64,000 bases of DNA, taken from Demequina sp. Lineage in GTDB: Bacteria; Actinomycetota; Actinomycetes; Actinomycetales; Demequinaceae. The notes below the pieces were generated by a model, which searched no databases, was not told where the DNA came from, and was given only the letters and a program-made list of their open reading frames with translations. How positions within the stretch are numbered: the stretch's first letter is position 1; the number at the start of each line of letters is the position of its first letter. The position numbers and the translations under genes were made by a program. The stretch is taken from NCBI GenBank assembly GCA_024707205.1, contig JANQAD010000001.1, positions 1,240,001 through 1,304,000 on the forward strand. The letters run 5' to 3'. This document shows, in pieces, positions 7,271-16,236 of the stretch.

Positions 7271-9822
7271 CTAGCTTTCGCTTCCAGCCGCCTCTGCGGC
7301 GGGAGCCTTCTCGGCAGCAGAGGGGGCAACCCCTGCGGCGACCGGCTCCTCGACGACGTCGTCCTTGTCCACGCCCTCGAACGTGAACTCGGCGGCCTCG
7401 CCCTCACCCTCCGCGTCCACGCGGATGATCTGGCCAGCGTTGAGCTCGCCGAACAGGATCTTCTCGGACAACGGGTCCTCGATCTCGCGCTGCAGGGCGC
7501 GGCGCAGCGGCCGCGCGCCCAGCACGGGGTCGTAGCCCTTGTCCGCGAGCGCGCGCTTGGCGGCAAGGGTGAGTTCGATGCCCATGTCCTTGTCCTTCAT
7601 GCGCTCGTCGAGGCGGGCAACCATGAGGTCCACGATCTGAACGATCTCCTCCTGCGTGAGCTGCGGGAAGACCACGACGTTGTCGACGCGGTTGAGGAAC
7701 TCCGGCTTGAAGTGCTCCTTCAGCTTCGTGTTCACCAGCTTGACCATCTCGTCGTAGCTCTGCGCGAGCTCCGACGTGAGCGCGAAGCCCGTGGCCTGGC
7801 GACGCGAGATCGCGTCGGCGCCCAGGTTGGTGGTCATGATGATGATGGTGTTCTTGAAGTTCACCTCACGGCCCTGAGCATCGGTGAGCTTGCCGTCCTC
7901 GAGGATCTGCAGCAGCGAGTTGAAGATGTCCGGGTGGGCCTTCTCCACCTCGTCGAAGAGGACAACGGAGAACGGCTTGCGGCGCACCTTCTCGGTGAGC
8001 TGGCCGCCCTCCTCGAAGCCCACGTAGCCGGGAGGGGCGCCGAAGAGGCGAGCAACGGTGTGCTTCTCGCCGTACTCGGACATGTCCAGGCTGATGAGCG
8101 CGTCTTCGTCGCCGAAGAGGAACTCTGCCAGGGCCTTCGCGAGCTCGGTCTTTCCGACGCCGGTGGGGCCGGCGAAGATGAACGAGCCGCCGGGGCGCTT
8201 GGGGTCCTTGAGGCCGGCACGCGTGCGGCGGATCGCCTGGGACAGCACCTTGATGGCCTGCTCCTGGCCGATGATCCGCTTGTGCAACTCGGACTCCATC
8301 GACAGCAGTCGCGCGGACTCGTCGCTCGAGACGCGGGCAACCGGCACGCCGGTGGACATCGACAGCACCTCGGCGATGAGCTCCTCATCGACAACGGCCG
8401 CAACGTCGAGGTCACCGGACTTCCACGCCTCCTCGGCCTTGGAGCGCTCGTCGCTGAGGCGGCGCTCGACGTCCCGCAGGGACGCGGCCTTCTCGAAGTC
8501 CTGACCGTCGATCGCGGACTCCTTCTCGCGGCGGACGGACGAGATCTTGTCGTCGAGGTCACGCAGCTCGGGAGGCGACGTCATGCGGCGGATGCGCAGG
8601 CGCGCTCCCGCCTCGTCGATGAGGTCAATCGCCTTGTCCGGCAGGAAGCGGTCGCTGATGTAGCGGTCCGCCATCTGGGCGGCGGCCACGATGGCCTCGT
8701 CCGTGATGGTGACGCGGTGGAACGCTTCGTAGCGGTCGCGGAGACCCTTGAGGATCTCAATGGTGTGGCTCAGTTCCGGCTCCGGCACCTGGATGGGCTG
8801 GAAGCGGCGCTCGAGCGCGGGGTCCTTCTCGACGTGCTTGCGGTACTCATCGAGCGTCGTGGCGCCGATGGTCTGCAGCTCTCCGCGAGCCAGCATGGGC
8901 TTGAGGATGCTCGCAGCATCAATGGCGCCCTCGGCGGCACCCGCACCCACAAGGGTGTGGATCTCGTCGATGAACAGGATGATGTCGCCGCGCGTGCGGA
9001 TCTCCTTGAGCACCTTCTTGAGGCGCTCCTCGAAGTCACCGCGGTAGCGGGAGCCGGCGACCAGCGAGCCGAGGTCAAGCGTGTAGAGGTGCTTGTCCTT
9101 GAGCGTCTCCGGCACGTCGCCGCGCACGATCGCCTGGGCGAGTCCCTCGACCACGGCGGTCTTGCCCACGCCGGGCTCGCCGATCAGCACCGGGTTGTTC
9201 TTGGTGCGGCGGCTGAGCACCTGCATCACGCGCTCCATGATGAGCTCGCGGCCCACAACGGGGTCGAGCTTTCCTCGCGCGCGGCCTGCGTGTAGTTGCG
9301 GCCGAACTGGTCCAGCACGGTCGATCCAGCGGGCGTGCCCTCCTGGGGTCCGCCACCGCCGCCACCGCCGGACGGCTCCTTGTTCTCGTAGCCACTCAGC
9401 AGCTGGATGACCTGCTGGCGCACGGAACTCAGGTCCGCACCGAGCTTGCCGAGAACCTGCGCGGCAACGCCCTCGCCCTCGCGGATGAGGCCGAGCAGGA
9501 TGTGCTCGGTTCCGATGTAGTTGTGGCCAAGCTGCAGCGCCTCGCGCAGCGACAGCTCAAGAACCTTCTTGGCGCGCGGCGTGAACGGGATGTGGCCTGA
9601 CGGGGCGTGCGAGCCCTCGCCGATGATCTCCTGCACCTGCTCGCGAACGGCGTTGAGGGAGATGTCCATCGACTCGAGAGCCTTGGCGGCAACGCCTTCG
9701 CCCTCACGCACTAGGCCCAGCAGGATGTGCTCCGTGCCGATGTAGTTGTGGTTGAGCATGCGCGCCTCTTCCTGCGCGAGCACCACAACACGACGGGCCC
9801 TGTCGGTGAACCGTTCGAACAT
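7271..9822 (-). CDS. clpC: ATP-dependent Clp protease ATPase subunit ClpC (frame-broken near 9273)
   Basis: Hsp100 unfoldase that feeds ClpP. It has two Clp_N repeats (residues about 1-150) and a glycine-rich linker. D1 carries Walker A GEPGVGKT, a UVR/coiled-coil segment lies near residue 430, D2 carries GPTGVGKT, and the tail is Ala/Glu-rich. The reading frame is lost after TQAARE: the sequence needs one more G at about 9272-9275 to read [16 protein letters not shown]. With that base restored the protein is 850 residues, normal for ClpC. ClpC is essential in mycobacteria, so a real null is unlikely and a sequencing error is the better reading. It is a single gene ending in a strong terminator. 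Confidence 0.92.
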
Positions 9823-9984
9823 CTCAAACCTCCATACGTCGCCGACGCAGAGTCCGGCGATTGCACCCAGGCTAACCAGGGCTCACCAGCCCTCATGCCC
9901 GTGTTCGCCGCAGGCGTGACAACTGTTACAAGCCCGACACCTCCTTGTTATCGGCAGTTGGATAAGTGCGCCGCAGCCCGCTGC

Positions 9985-10032
9985 TGGTGGATGCTGCTCA
10001 GTTTTGCCGCGCAAAGTGAGCAGCATCCACCA
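9985..10032. repeat. long perfect inverted repeat, intergenic
   Basis: Perfect 16-bp arms (TGGTGGATGCTGCTCA, and its inverse at 10017-10032) enclose a 16-base loop that itself contains TTTGC/GCAAA. It lies in the 238-bp gap between the clpC start and the dtd stop. There is no T-run on either side, so it is not a standard intrinsic terminator, although it is placed where the dtd operon should end. Confidence 0.75.
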
Positions 10033-10060
10033 TTTGGGGACTGGGTGCGGCGGTCCGCGC

Positions 10061-10486
10061 CTACGCCTCCAGCACGATCGTCACCGGCCCGTCGTTCACG
10101 AGCTCGACCTCCATGTGTGCCCCAAACATCCCGGTCCCGACCTCGAGGCCCCGAGCCCGCAGCGACGACACCACCGCATCTACCAGCGGAGACGCGACCG
10201 GGCCCGGAGCGGCCGCGTTCCACGTGGGCCGCCGTCCCTTACGAGTGTCCGCATAGAGCGTGAACTGGGAGGCCACGATCACGGGTGCCCCCACATCAAG
10301 CACGGACTGCTCATCAGACAGGATCCGCAAGTCAGCGATCTTGCGCGCGATCAGCTCCGCCTCCGCGACCCCGTCGGAATGAGTCACCCCCACCAGCGCC
10401 ACCAGCCCTTGGCGCGAGAACGACGCCACCACCTCGCCGTCCACTGTCACGGAAGCACGCGAGGCGCGCTGCAGCACCGCTCTCAT
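10061..10486 (-). CDS. dtd: D-aminoacyl-tRNA deacylase
   Basis: Proofreading enzyme that removes D-amino acids from tRNA. The 141-residue length and motifs are typical of DTD: N-terminal [13 protein letters not shown], the [12 protein letters not shown] segment (about residues 75-87, with the catalytic Thr region), and the C-terminal [18 protein letters not shown] with the cross-subunit Gly-cisPro-type region (NDGPVT). The ATG at 10484-10486 is the conserved family start. The gene is 13 bp downstream of the DUF2516 gene and probably co-transcribed with it. Confidence 0.95.
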   Translation of the reverse strand: MRAVLQRASRASVTVDGEVVASFSRQGLVALVGVTHSDGVAEAELIARKIADLRILSDEQSVLDVGAPVIVASQFTLYADTRKGRRPTWNAAAPGPVASPLVDAVVSSLRARGLEVGTGMFGAHMEVELVNDGPVTIVLEA

Positions 10487-10499
10487 GCGGAACCAGCTC

Positions 10500-10835
10500 C
10501 TACCAGCCGCCGCGGTTGTTGTCCCGCGACCGGGACTGGCCGGGTCGATGCACCTCGCGCAGTCGCGGCAGCACGTCGACGAAGAAGATGAGCGTGGCGG
10601 CCGCGGCCGCGGTCTCGAGCAGGAAGAACACGTTGAACCCGCTGGCCGGCGGCAGGCACAGGAACGCGAACAGCGTGGCCACGCCAGTGATCGCCAACCA
10701 GAACGTCCGGGTGCGCTTGCCCGCGGCGACATACGCGTCAGCAGGGAATCTGAACGCCTGGATGAGCGCCCACGCCGCGGCGACGAAGACGACGATGGCG
10801 ATGATCACCACGATGGTGAGTTGCAACCCGAACAT
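10500..10835 (-). CDS. DUF2516 family membrane protein
   Basis: An actinobacterial membrane protein of 111 residues with two or three hydrophobic segments (residues about 5-27, 45-62, 68-85). The pattern [32 protein letters not shown] is characteristic of DUF2516. Function is unknown. It lies just upstream of dtd on the same strand, so the two are likely an operon. Confidence 0.82.
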   Translation of the reverse strand: MFGLQLTIVVIIAIVVFVAAAWALIQAFRFPADAYVAAGKRTRTFWLAITGVATLFAFLCLPPASGFNVFFLLETAAAAATLIFFVDVLPRLREVHRPGQSRSRDNNRGGW

Positions 10836-10852
10836 GGCGCTACCTTACGGAA

Positions 10853-11284
10853 TCACGCCAGCGCGGGGGGCAGCACGGTGAGCCCCTCCGCGCGCCCGGC
10901 GGCAGTCAGCCTGCGGTCCCAGGCGCAGAACATCGGGCTCGCGCCCTTCAGCAGCAGGGCCGACGCCAGGTGCAGGGCGTCTCCGGCCCGCAAGGGGCGG
11001 CGGTCAGCGAGTTCGGCGGCGTGCACGGCGAGCGCCTCCGTCACCTCTACCTTCGCGAGGCCGGGCCAGAGTTCCTTCCACCGGTCGCGCGCGGCGGCGG
11101 CGGGTGCGGCGTCGATGCGGCCGATGCGCTCGGCGGCGGCCAGAACCGACTTCACCTCAACGTCGGCGATGCGGGAGGTGACCACAGCGTCGGCCCTCTC
11201 CCAGAGGGCGACGGCGAGGGGAGAGCCGGTCTCCAGGACCAGCAGCTTCACCAGCGCCGACGTGTCGAAATAGACGATCGCCAT
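10853..11284 (-). CDS. PIN-domain toxin (VapC-type ribonuclease)
   Basis: A 143-residue PIN nuclease. The four acidic positions of the active site are visible: YFDTSALVKL (Asp about residue 7), VEVKS (Glu about 43), the Asp in LRAGDALHLASAL (about 100), and CAWDRRL (Asp about 122). Such proteins cleave RNA and are neutralised by the upstream partner. The start lies 2 bp after the antitoxin stop, so the pair is a classical antitoxin-first module on the minus strand. Confidence 0.9.
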   Translation of the reverse strand: MAIVYFDTSALVKLLVLETGSPLAVALWERADAVVTSRIADVEVKSVLAAAERIGRIDAAPAAAARDRWKELWPGLAKVEVTEALAVHAAELADRRPLRAGDALHLASALLLKGASPMFCAWDRRLTAAGRAEGLTVLPPALA

Positions 11285-11286
11285 CG

Positions 11287-11547
11287 CTACCTGCGCAGCC
11301 GGCCGAGCAGGCTGGACAGGGCATCCTTCGCGGCCTCGGCTTGGGGCAGGCGCGGCACGGCGCGGTCCTCGGCCGGCGGGGTGATGAGGCCGTCCTCGAT
11401 GAGCGAGGAGATGAGGTCGTTGCCGTCCACGGACGTCAACCGGGCAACGGGCGCGCCCTTGTGGGTGATGATCACGTCCTCACCGTCCTTCACGGCGTTG
11501 ACGTGCGCCATGAGCGACGACTTGAACTCAGCGAAGGTGACTTCCAT
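11287..11547 (-). CDS. Phd/YefM-type antitoxin
   Basis: An 86-residue protein with the Phd/YefM N-terminal DNA-binding and dimer fold (VTFAEFKSSLMAHVNAVKDGEDVIITHKGAPVARL) and a charged C-terminal helix that would wrap the toxin. It should both neutralise the PIN toxin encoded 2 bp downstream and repress the operon. The start is the conserved MEVTFAEF. Confidence 0.88.
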   Translation of the reverse strand: MEVTFAEFKSSLMAHVNAVKDGEDVIITHKGAPVARLTSVDGNDLISSLIEDGLITPPAEDRAVPRLPQAEAAKDALSSLLGRLRR

Positions 11548-11587
11548 GGGGCCACGCTACCCCGCGCGCCCGGCGAAGCGTCAGGGT

Positions 11588-12742
11588 TCAGTCGGGAATG
11601 TCTCCGCCGTCCGCGGCGCACCCCTTGCCCATGAGCAGGCCCTTCATGGTGGGCCCGACGGGCGGAGGGCGGTCAACGGAGAATCCGCTGGGGTCAACGA
11701 TGGGTTCCTGGGTGGCGGAGATCGGCCCGGCGTCCGACGCCGCCAACAGCGTCGCCGACGGGTCCACCGAGCGCTTGATGAGGGCGAGCGCGATCGGCCC
11801 GTCCTCACGGTCGCGCGCCACCGAGGTGATGCGGCCGGCCGGGGCGTCCGAGCCGGAAACGGTCAGCACCGCACCCGCCTCCGGCAGCACGTGAGACGAG
11901 CCGTCGAGGTACAGGAACGTCAACCGGCGCGGCGGCCGGCCCACGTTGTGCACCTTCGCGACCGTCTCCTGCCCGCGATAGCAGCCCTTGTGCAGGTGCA
12001 CGGCGGTGCGCAGCCAGTCGTATTCGTGGGGGAGCGAGTGGTCGTCGACCTCGGTGGCCGCGCGCGGGCGATGCGCCTCCACGCGCTCTGCCTCCGCGGC
12101 CCACGTTCCCGCGAGCGTCCAGCCGGCGGCGAGCCGCGAGTCGGCCTCCGCATCCAAGGAGGCACGCGGCACCAGCACCAGCCGCCACGGCCGGGTCCTG
12201 GCGACAGCGCCGACGCTGTACGACGTTCCCCCGTCCGTCACGCCTGGCCACGGGTCCACCCAGGTCACCGGCTCGCCCTCGGCGGCACGGCGAGACACCG
12301 CCTCTCCGATCGCCGCCCATTCCGCGGAGACATCCGCGACCTCTACTCGCAGCATGAAGCGCATGCGGTCGAGGAACGCCGCCAAACCGGCGGCCGTCTC
12401 GGTGATGAGCCACGCCGTCTCGCCGTCGTCGACCAAAGAGGCGACGTGCTCGATGCGCCCTTGGGGCGACAGGATCATGAACTCGGAGCTCTCGCCGGGA
12501 GCCAGCGAGCCGACCTCCTGCGTGCACAGCGAGTTGAGCCAAGACAGCCGGTCCGGTCCCGTGACCGTCACCACGCCAAGGTGCGACTGGTCAACGAACG
12601 CGCGCCCCTCCGCCAAAGCCCGCTGCTCGCCAACGGGATCCCCGTAGTGCCAGGCGACGCCAGCGTCGGGCCCCGAGGCCTCGACTGCGCCGTGGCGCGA
12701 AAGGAGCGGGGAGGTCATGGCTAGAGAACCGTCGTCAGTCAC
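11588..12742 (-). CDS. ygfZ: YgfZ/GcvT-like folate-binding protein
   Basis: Folate-dependent factor that supports iron-sulfur cluster assembly or repair. The protein is 384 residues long and has the diagnostic K-G-C-Y-x-G-Q-E motif (HLHKGCYRGQETVAKV, about residue 250) and the GcvT-type N-terminal fold (LGVVTVTGPDRLSWLNSLCTQEV). The GTG start at 12742 is preferred because it leaves only 9 bp to the nitrobindin stop; an internal ATG at 12718 is the alternative. Nitrobindin and YgfZ are frequent neighbours in actinobacteria. The dispersed 10-mer lies at 12662-12671. Confidence 0.9.
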   Translation of the reverse strand: MTDDGSLAMTSPLLSRHGAVEASGPDAGVAWHYGDPVGEQRALAEGRAFVDQSHLGVVTVTGPDRLSWLNSLCTQEVGSLAPGESSEFMILSPQGRIEHVASLVDDGETAWLITETAAGLAAFLDRMRFMLRVEVADVSAEWAAIGEAVSRRAAEGEPVTWVDPWPGVTDGGTSYSVGAVARTRPWRLVLVPRASLDAEADSRLAAGWTLAGTWAAEAERVEAHRPRAATEVDDHSLPHEYDWLRTAVHLHKGCYRGQETVAKVHNVGRPPRRLTFLYLDGSSHVLPEAGAVLTVSGSDAPAGRITSVARDREDGPIALALIKRSVDPSATLLAASDAGPISATQEPIVDPSGFSVDRPPPVGPTMKGLLMGKGCAADGGDIPD

Positions 12743-12751
12743 GGAAGATTC

Positions 12752-13285
12752 CTACGCGTCAACACGAGACAGCCGCCCTGACGCATACGACTGCAGTTCG
12801 TGGCCGAAGGCCGCGAGGTCCTGGGCCCACATCAGCTCGCCGTTGACGAGGCCGTACAGGCGCGTGGCGCCGGCGACCGCGGGGGCGGAGGCGGTGCGCG
12901 CCATGAGGTCCGTGGCCAGGTCGATGCGCCCGTTGCCGATCGCGCCCACATACACGGAGACGAATCCGGCGGCGTCGGTGAGCACCACCTCGAGCGGGTG
13001 CTGGTTCTCGGTGAGCGTCACGCCATCGGGAACCGACGGCGAAACCCGCCAGAAGCCCGACTCGACGGCCCAGACCTGCCCAGGCTCGCCGTCGGGCCCC
13101 ATGAGGGTGATCGCGGAGCGGTACTCGAGGTACGGGCCGCCGTCGTGGGAGAAGTCGATGGTCTGGCGGAAGTCCGCGGTGGGGATGTCCGGGTAGTCGA
13201 TGACGCCGTGGCCCTCCCACGCGCCAACCAGCCACGCGAGGGGGTAGACCTCGGGGGCGAGGTCCTCCGGGATGACGAACGTCAC
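12752..13285 (-). CDS. nitrobindin-family heme-binding protein (DUF1794/FABP-like)
   Basis: A beta-barrel protein of 177 residues with the family signature LAWLVGAWEGHGVIDYP near the N-terminus and the C-terminal FGHELQSYASGRL, which contains the His expected to ligate heme. Homologues such as Rv0813c bind ferric heme and detoxify nitric oxide or peroxynitrite. The GTG start overlaps by four bases (GTGA) the stop of a 36-residue membrane peptide gene, indicating translational coupling. Same-strand neighbours are redox and sulfur-related genes upstream and ygfZ downstream. Confidence 0.88.
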   Translation of the reverse strand: MTFVIPEDLAPEVYPLAWLVGAWEGHGVIDYPDIPTADFRQTIDFSHDGGPYLEYRSAITLMGPDGEPGQVWAVESGFWRVSPSVPDGVTLTENQHPLEVVLTDAAGFVSVYVGAIGNGRIDLATDLMARTASAPAVAGATRLYGLVNGELMWAQDLAAFGHELQSYASGRLSRVDA

Positions 13286-13392
13286 CGCTTGGAGGTCCTC
13301 ACGAGGCGCCACACCACCAGGCCGCACACCCAGGCCGTGGCGAGGAACGCGACGATCGCGAGGATGGTGAAGGTCGTTTCAACGGCGGTCAT
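13282..13392 (-). CDS. 36-residue membrane peptide coupled to nitrobindin
   Basis: Short reading frame with one hydrophobic segment (TFTILAIVAFLATAWVCGLVVW) and a basic tail (RLVRTSKR). GAGG lies 8 bases before the ATG at 13390-13392. Its TGA overlaps the nitrobindin GTG start. The coupling and the clean transmembrane layout support a real gene. Function unknown. Confidence 0.6.
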   Translation of the reverse strand: MTAVETTFTILAIVAFLATAWVCGLVVWRLVRTSKR

Positions 13393-13430
13393 GATGCCTC
13401 GATTGTAGGCGCCATTGTTGGCAAACCCCG

Positions 13431-13787
13431 TCAGTAGACGAGTGCGGTGGCGCTCGGGTTGAGCGACTCTTCGACGAAGGCGGCGGCGCCGGCGATGCGC
13501 GCGCCAGTTATGAGATCGGATTCGACGATGCCGCGCCGGGCCGCGCACTGCGCGCACACGGTGATACGGCCCGACGCTGTGACGGCTTCGCGCAGCACAG
13601 ACAGGTTGGGAGAGTGGTCAAGGGTGGCGTCAGGGGTCGCGGACACGGCGTGCCAGACGGCATCCCCGGTGAGCCACAGGCTCACGTCGTTGCCCGCGCT
13701 CGCGGCGGTCGCGGCAACGGTGAACGCCTGGAAAAGCGTCTCGGGGCGCTCGAGACCCCACGTGCACTTGACGACGAGTGCGGCCAC
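13431..13787 (-). CDS. DsrE-like sulfur relay/peroxiredoxin-fold protein
   Basis: A 118-residue protein with the DsrE/TusD-like fold: VVKCTWGLERPETLFQAFTVAATAAS at the N-terminus, SLWLTGDAVW, and a Cys pair in ITVCAQCAARRGI (about residues 82-85). Such proteins carry or transfer sulfur. The GTG start at 13787 has GAGG upstream and begins 8 bp after the DUF4395 stop. It forms a same-strand run with DUF4395, thioredoxin and the membrane protein upstream. The dispersed motif (13569-13578) encodes TASG here. Confidence 0.78.
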   Translation of the reverse strand: MAALVVKCTWGLERPETLFQAFTVAATAASAGNDVSLWLTGDAVWHAVSATPDATLDHSPNLSVLREAVTASGRITVCAQCAARRGIVESDLITGARIAGAAAFVEESLNPSATALVY

Positions 13788-13795
13788 CGGCTGCC

Positions 13796-14257
13796 TCAGG
13801 CTGCGCGCGTGGTGGCGCGCTTCAGCAGCAGATAGATCTCGCAGCCCAGGCAGAAGCCGAACACCGAGTTGAGGAACGAGGCGAACACCACGAAGCCGGT
13901 GAAGATGAAGAAGCCGGGGGCGCTGCCGAGCACGCCGAAGAGAACGGCGAGCACGGAGAAGCCCAGGCCCATCTGCTGCGCGAAGCGCGGCGGTCGGAAG
14001 GACTCGGTCTCCTTTGGCGCGCCGATGCGCGGGCGGATGAAGCGCTTGAAGATCCGCGACTGCAGCGTGGCCTGCGGGCCCACGGTGGCGCCGGGCAGGA
14101 ACAGCAGCGCGAGGATCGCCATCGTCACCCAACCCGCGGTGTTGGCGCCGAGGATGAGCGCGACGATCGAGATCACCAGGGTCACGGACGCGCCAAAGCG
14201 GTAGCCGCGCGGGTCGATCTGGATGTCCTTGGCGGTCGGCGCCGCGTCCGTAGTCAT
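13796..14257 (-). CDS. DUF4395 membrane protein
   Basis: A 153-residue integral membrane protein with two N-terminal segments (about residues 22-58) and two more in the C-terminal half, with the cysteine pair in SVFGFCLGCEIYLLL that is typical of DUF4395. The start at 14257 has GGAGGAGAT directly upstream. DUF4395 proteins are commonly encoded with a thioredoxin and a sulfurtransferase-like gene, as here, suggesting a role in moving reducing equivalents or sulfur at the membrane. Confidence 0.85.
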   Translation of the reverse strand: MTTDAAPTAKDIQIDPRGYRFGASVTLVISIVALILGANTAGWVTMAILALLFLPGATVGPQATLQSRIFKRFIRPRIGAPKETESFRPPRFAQQMGLGFSVLAVLFGVLGSAPGFFIFTGFVVFASFLNSVFGFCLGCEIYLLLKRATTRAA

Positions 14258-14277
14258 ATCTCCTCCATAGGAATTCA

Positions 14278-14709
14278 CTAGATAGCGTACTCCGGGGGGA
14301 GCGGCGCCGCTTCCAGCGCCTCCCGTGCCTGCGCCTCGGTTGGCGCCCCGTCCATGCGGGCGACCACGAGGCCCTCGGAGTCCAGTACCAGCGTGGTGGG
14401 CGTGCGCATGATGTGGAGCTCGCGCGCCAGGTCCAGCCGCTCGGCCGCGTCGATCTCGATCCACGCCACGTGCGGCTGCTCGGCGGCAACGCGCTTGAGC
14501 AGCACCGCGGTGCCGGGGCATTTGGCGCACATGGGAGTGGAGAACTGGACGAAGGTGGCCCGCGCGCCCCTCGGTGACCCAAGGATCGCGGGGGTCAGGG
14601 CGCCCGGCCGCTCCACCCGTCGGACCGTGCCCTGGCGACCTTGCCACCACCGGTAGAACAGCGTGGCCGCGCCCAGCAGCACCACCAGGGCGAGGATGCG
14701 GAGAAGCAT
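14278..14709 (-). CDS. membrane-tethered thioredoxin-like protein
   Basis: A 143-residue protein with an N-terminal membrane anchor (LLRILALVVLLGAATLFY) and a thioredoxin fold. The active site is CAKC within FVQFSTPMCAKCPGT (about residues 61-64) and the cis-Pro loop is IMRTPTTLVLD. The CAKC site differs from the usual CGPC. It is the counterpart of thiX (Rv0816c) in the M. tuberculosis neighbourhood. It lies 20 bp upstream of DUF4395 in the same transcription unit. Confidence 0.87.
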   Translation of the reverse strand: MLLRILALVVLLGAATLFYRWWQGRQGTVRRVERPGALTPAILGSPRGARATFVQFSTPMCAKCPGTAVLLKRVAAEQPHVAWIEIDAAERLDLARELHIMRTPTTLVLDSEGLVVARMDGAPTEAQAREALEAAPLPPEYAI

Positions 14710-14719
14710 GAAAGTCCGA

Positions 14720-15456
14720 TCAGCCGACGAGCAGGCGCCCGGCGATGTACACGAGCGCTCCGGCCACAAGAACGGGTGCGATGCCCGCCGCTATTCCCGG
14801 CCACCAGCCGCGCGGGCGGGGCTCGCGCCGGTAGAGCTCCTGAATGAGCACGGCGGCCACGGCGCACACGAGACCGATCAGGAGGCCCGCGTACCAGGGC
14901 AGGGACGGGAAGAACGCGCCCATCACGCCGCCGGTGAGGGTGCCAAGCAGGAGCGCTCCGATGGTGTTGACGGTGGGGTGCGAGGTGAGCACCGACGCGA
15001 TCGCGGCCACGGCCAGCGCCGCGCCGCCGCACACCACCAGGTCCTCGGCGCCGTTGGTGCGGTTCACGGCCACCCACGCCGCCCCTGAGGCGACGATCGC
15101 GCCGCCCGACGCCGTGGCGGCCACGTAGGTGACGGCCCGCCCTGGTCCCGGCGGGGGAAGAAGACCACGGCCGCGAGGGCGGCGACGGTCACCGCGGCAA
15201 CGGCGACGGTCATGTAGCGCAGGTACGGCGCCGTGCGGCCCAGCACCACCGCGACGAGCGCGAGCCCGCCGCCGCCGATGATGATGGCCGTGGTCACGCG
15301 CGGGCGCGTCACGCGCATGAGGTGCGGATAGCCGATAGCCGCCGCGACGATGCACGCGAGCACGCCGGCGGCGAGATAGCGAGTGCCCAGATAGCCGGTG
15401 ACGGCGATCACCGCGGCGGCGACGGCGGTGATCGTCGCGCGGGTGGACGGAATCAT
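14720..15456 (-). CDS. multi-pass membrane protein (frame-broken near 15138)
   Basis: About 245 residues and seven or eight hydrophobic segments. The N-terminal half (ITAVAAAVIAVTGYLGTRYL) and C-terminal half (AVTYVAATASGGAIVASGAAW) lie in two frames joined by a one-base deficit in a G run at about 15135-15143; restoring it gives one uninterrupted protein. No enzymatic motif is visible. It stands first in the thioredoxin operon, divergent from glnR, at the place of Rv0817c. The function is unknown and the break is probably a sequence error. Confidence 0.72.
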
Positions 15457-15512
15457 GGGGGTTAGTCTCCCACGGGTCTCGCCGCTAGAGTGTTGGCCAA
15501 CCGGAGGTGCCT

Positions 15513-16220
15513 GTGGCTGACCTGCTCGTGCTTACCCCCGCTCATGCTGGGGCCGCTGACGTGTTGCCCGCGCTCGCCCTCCTCTCTCACCGCACGCGCG
15601 TGGTGGCGCCCGTGCCGTCGGCCATGCTGGACGCGATGGATGCCGACGTGCTCATCGTGGACGCCCGCACCGATCTCGCGGAGGCGCGCAACAACTGCCG
15701 GCTGGTGCAGGTCACGGGCGTCACGGTGCCGCTGCTGCTGGTGCTTCGCGATGGCGGCATGTCGATCGTGAACGCGGACTGGGGCTCCGACGACGTGGTC
15801 ATGGCCGACGCTTCGCCCGCCGAGGTGGAGGCGCGCATCCGCCTGCTGATCGCGAAGGCGCGCGCCGAGGATCCCCTGGACAAGATGGCCGAGTTCTCCT
15901 CCGGTGACCTCACCGTTGATGTTGGCGGCTATACCGCCCGCCTCAAGGGAGTGCCGCTCGACCTCACCTACAAGGAGTTCGAGCTCCTCAAGTACCTCAT
16001 GCAGCACCCCGGCCGCGTCTACACGCGCGACCAGCTGCTCCAGGAGGTCTGGGGTTTCGACTACTACGGCGGCACGCGCACCGTGGACGTCCACGTGCGG
16101 CGCCTTCGCGCGAAACTAGGTGCCGAGTACGAACAGCTCATCGGCACCGTGCGCAACGTCGGCTACCGCTTTGACCCGCCAACGCAGCGCGTGGCGGCGC
16201 CTCAGGCCGTAGACGCCTAA
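15513..16220 (+). CDS. glnR: GlnR-type OmpR-family transcriptional regulator
   Basis: A 235-residue orphan regulator. The receiver-like N-terminus lacks a convincing phosphorylation pocket, as known for GlnR. The C-terminal winged helix is highly conserved (LDLTYKEFELLKYLMQHPGRVYTRDQL, GGTRTVDVHVRRLRAKL, IGTVRNVGYRF). GlnR controls nitrogen assimilation in actinobacteria. The GTG at 15513 is chosen because GGAGG precedes it by 5 bases; the upstream GTG at 15507 overlaps that site. It is divergent from the thioredoxin/DUF4395 block, the same order as Rv0816c-Rv0818. Confidence 0.85.
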   Translation: MADLLVLTPAHAGAADVLPALALLSHRTRVVAPVPSAMLDAMDADVLIVDARTDLAEARNNCRLVQVTGVTVPLLLVLRDGGMSIVNADWGSDDVVMADASPAEVEARIRLLIAKARAEDPLDKMAEFSSGDLTVDVGGYTARLKGVPLDLTYKEFELLKYLMQHPGRVYTRDQLLQEVWGFDYYGGTRTVDVHVRRLRAKLGAEYEQLIGTVRNVGYRFDPPTQRVAAPQAVDA

Positions 16221-16236
16221 GCAGGGGCCCGACGCT

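Noticed and set aside
7268-9295. Long open frame (about 675 codons) antisense to clpC
   Set aside because: Created by high GC and codon bias on the opposite strand; rich in Leu/Val/Arg, with no recognisable domain, and clpC on the other strand is fully conserved.
9226-9822. Separate short gene for a stand-alone Clp N-domain protein
   Set aside because: The split coincides with one missing G; the two parts match ClpC without gap, so one broken gene is the better reading.
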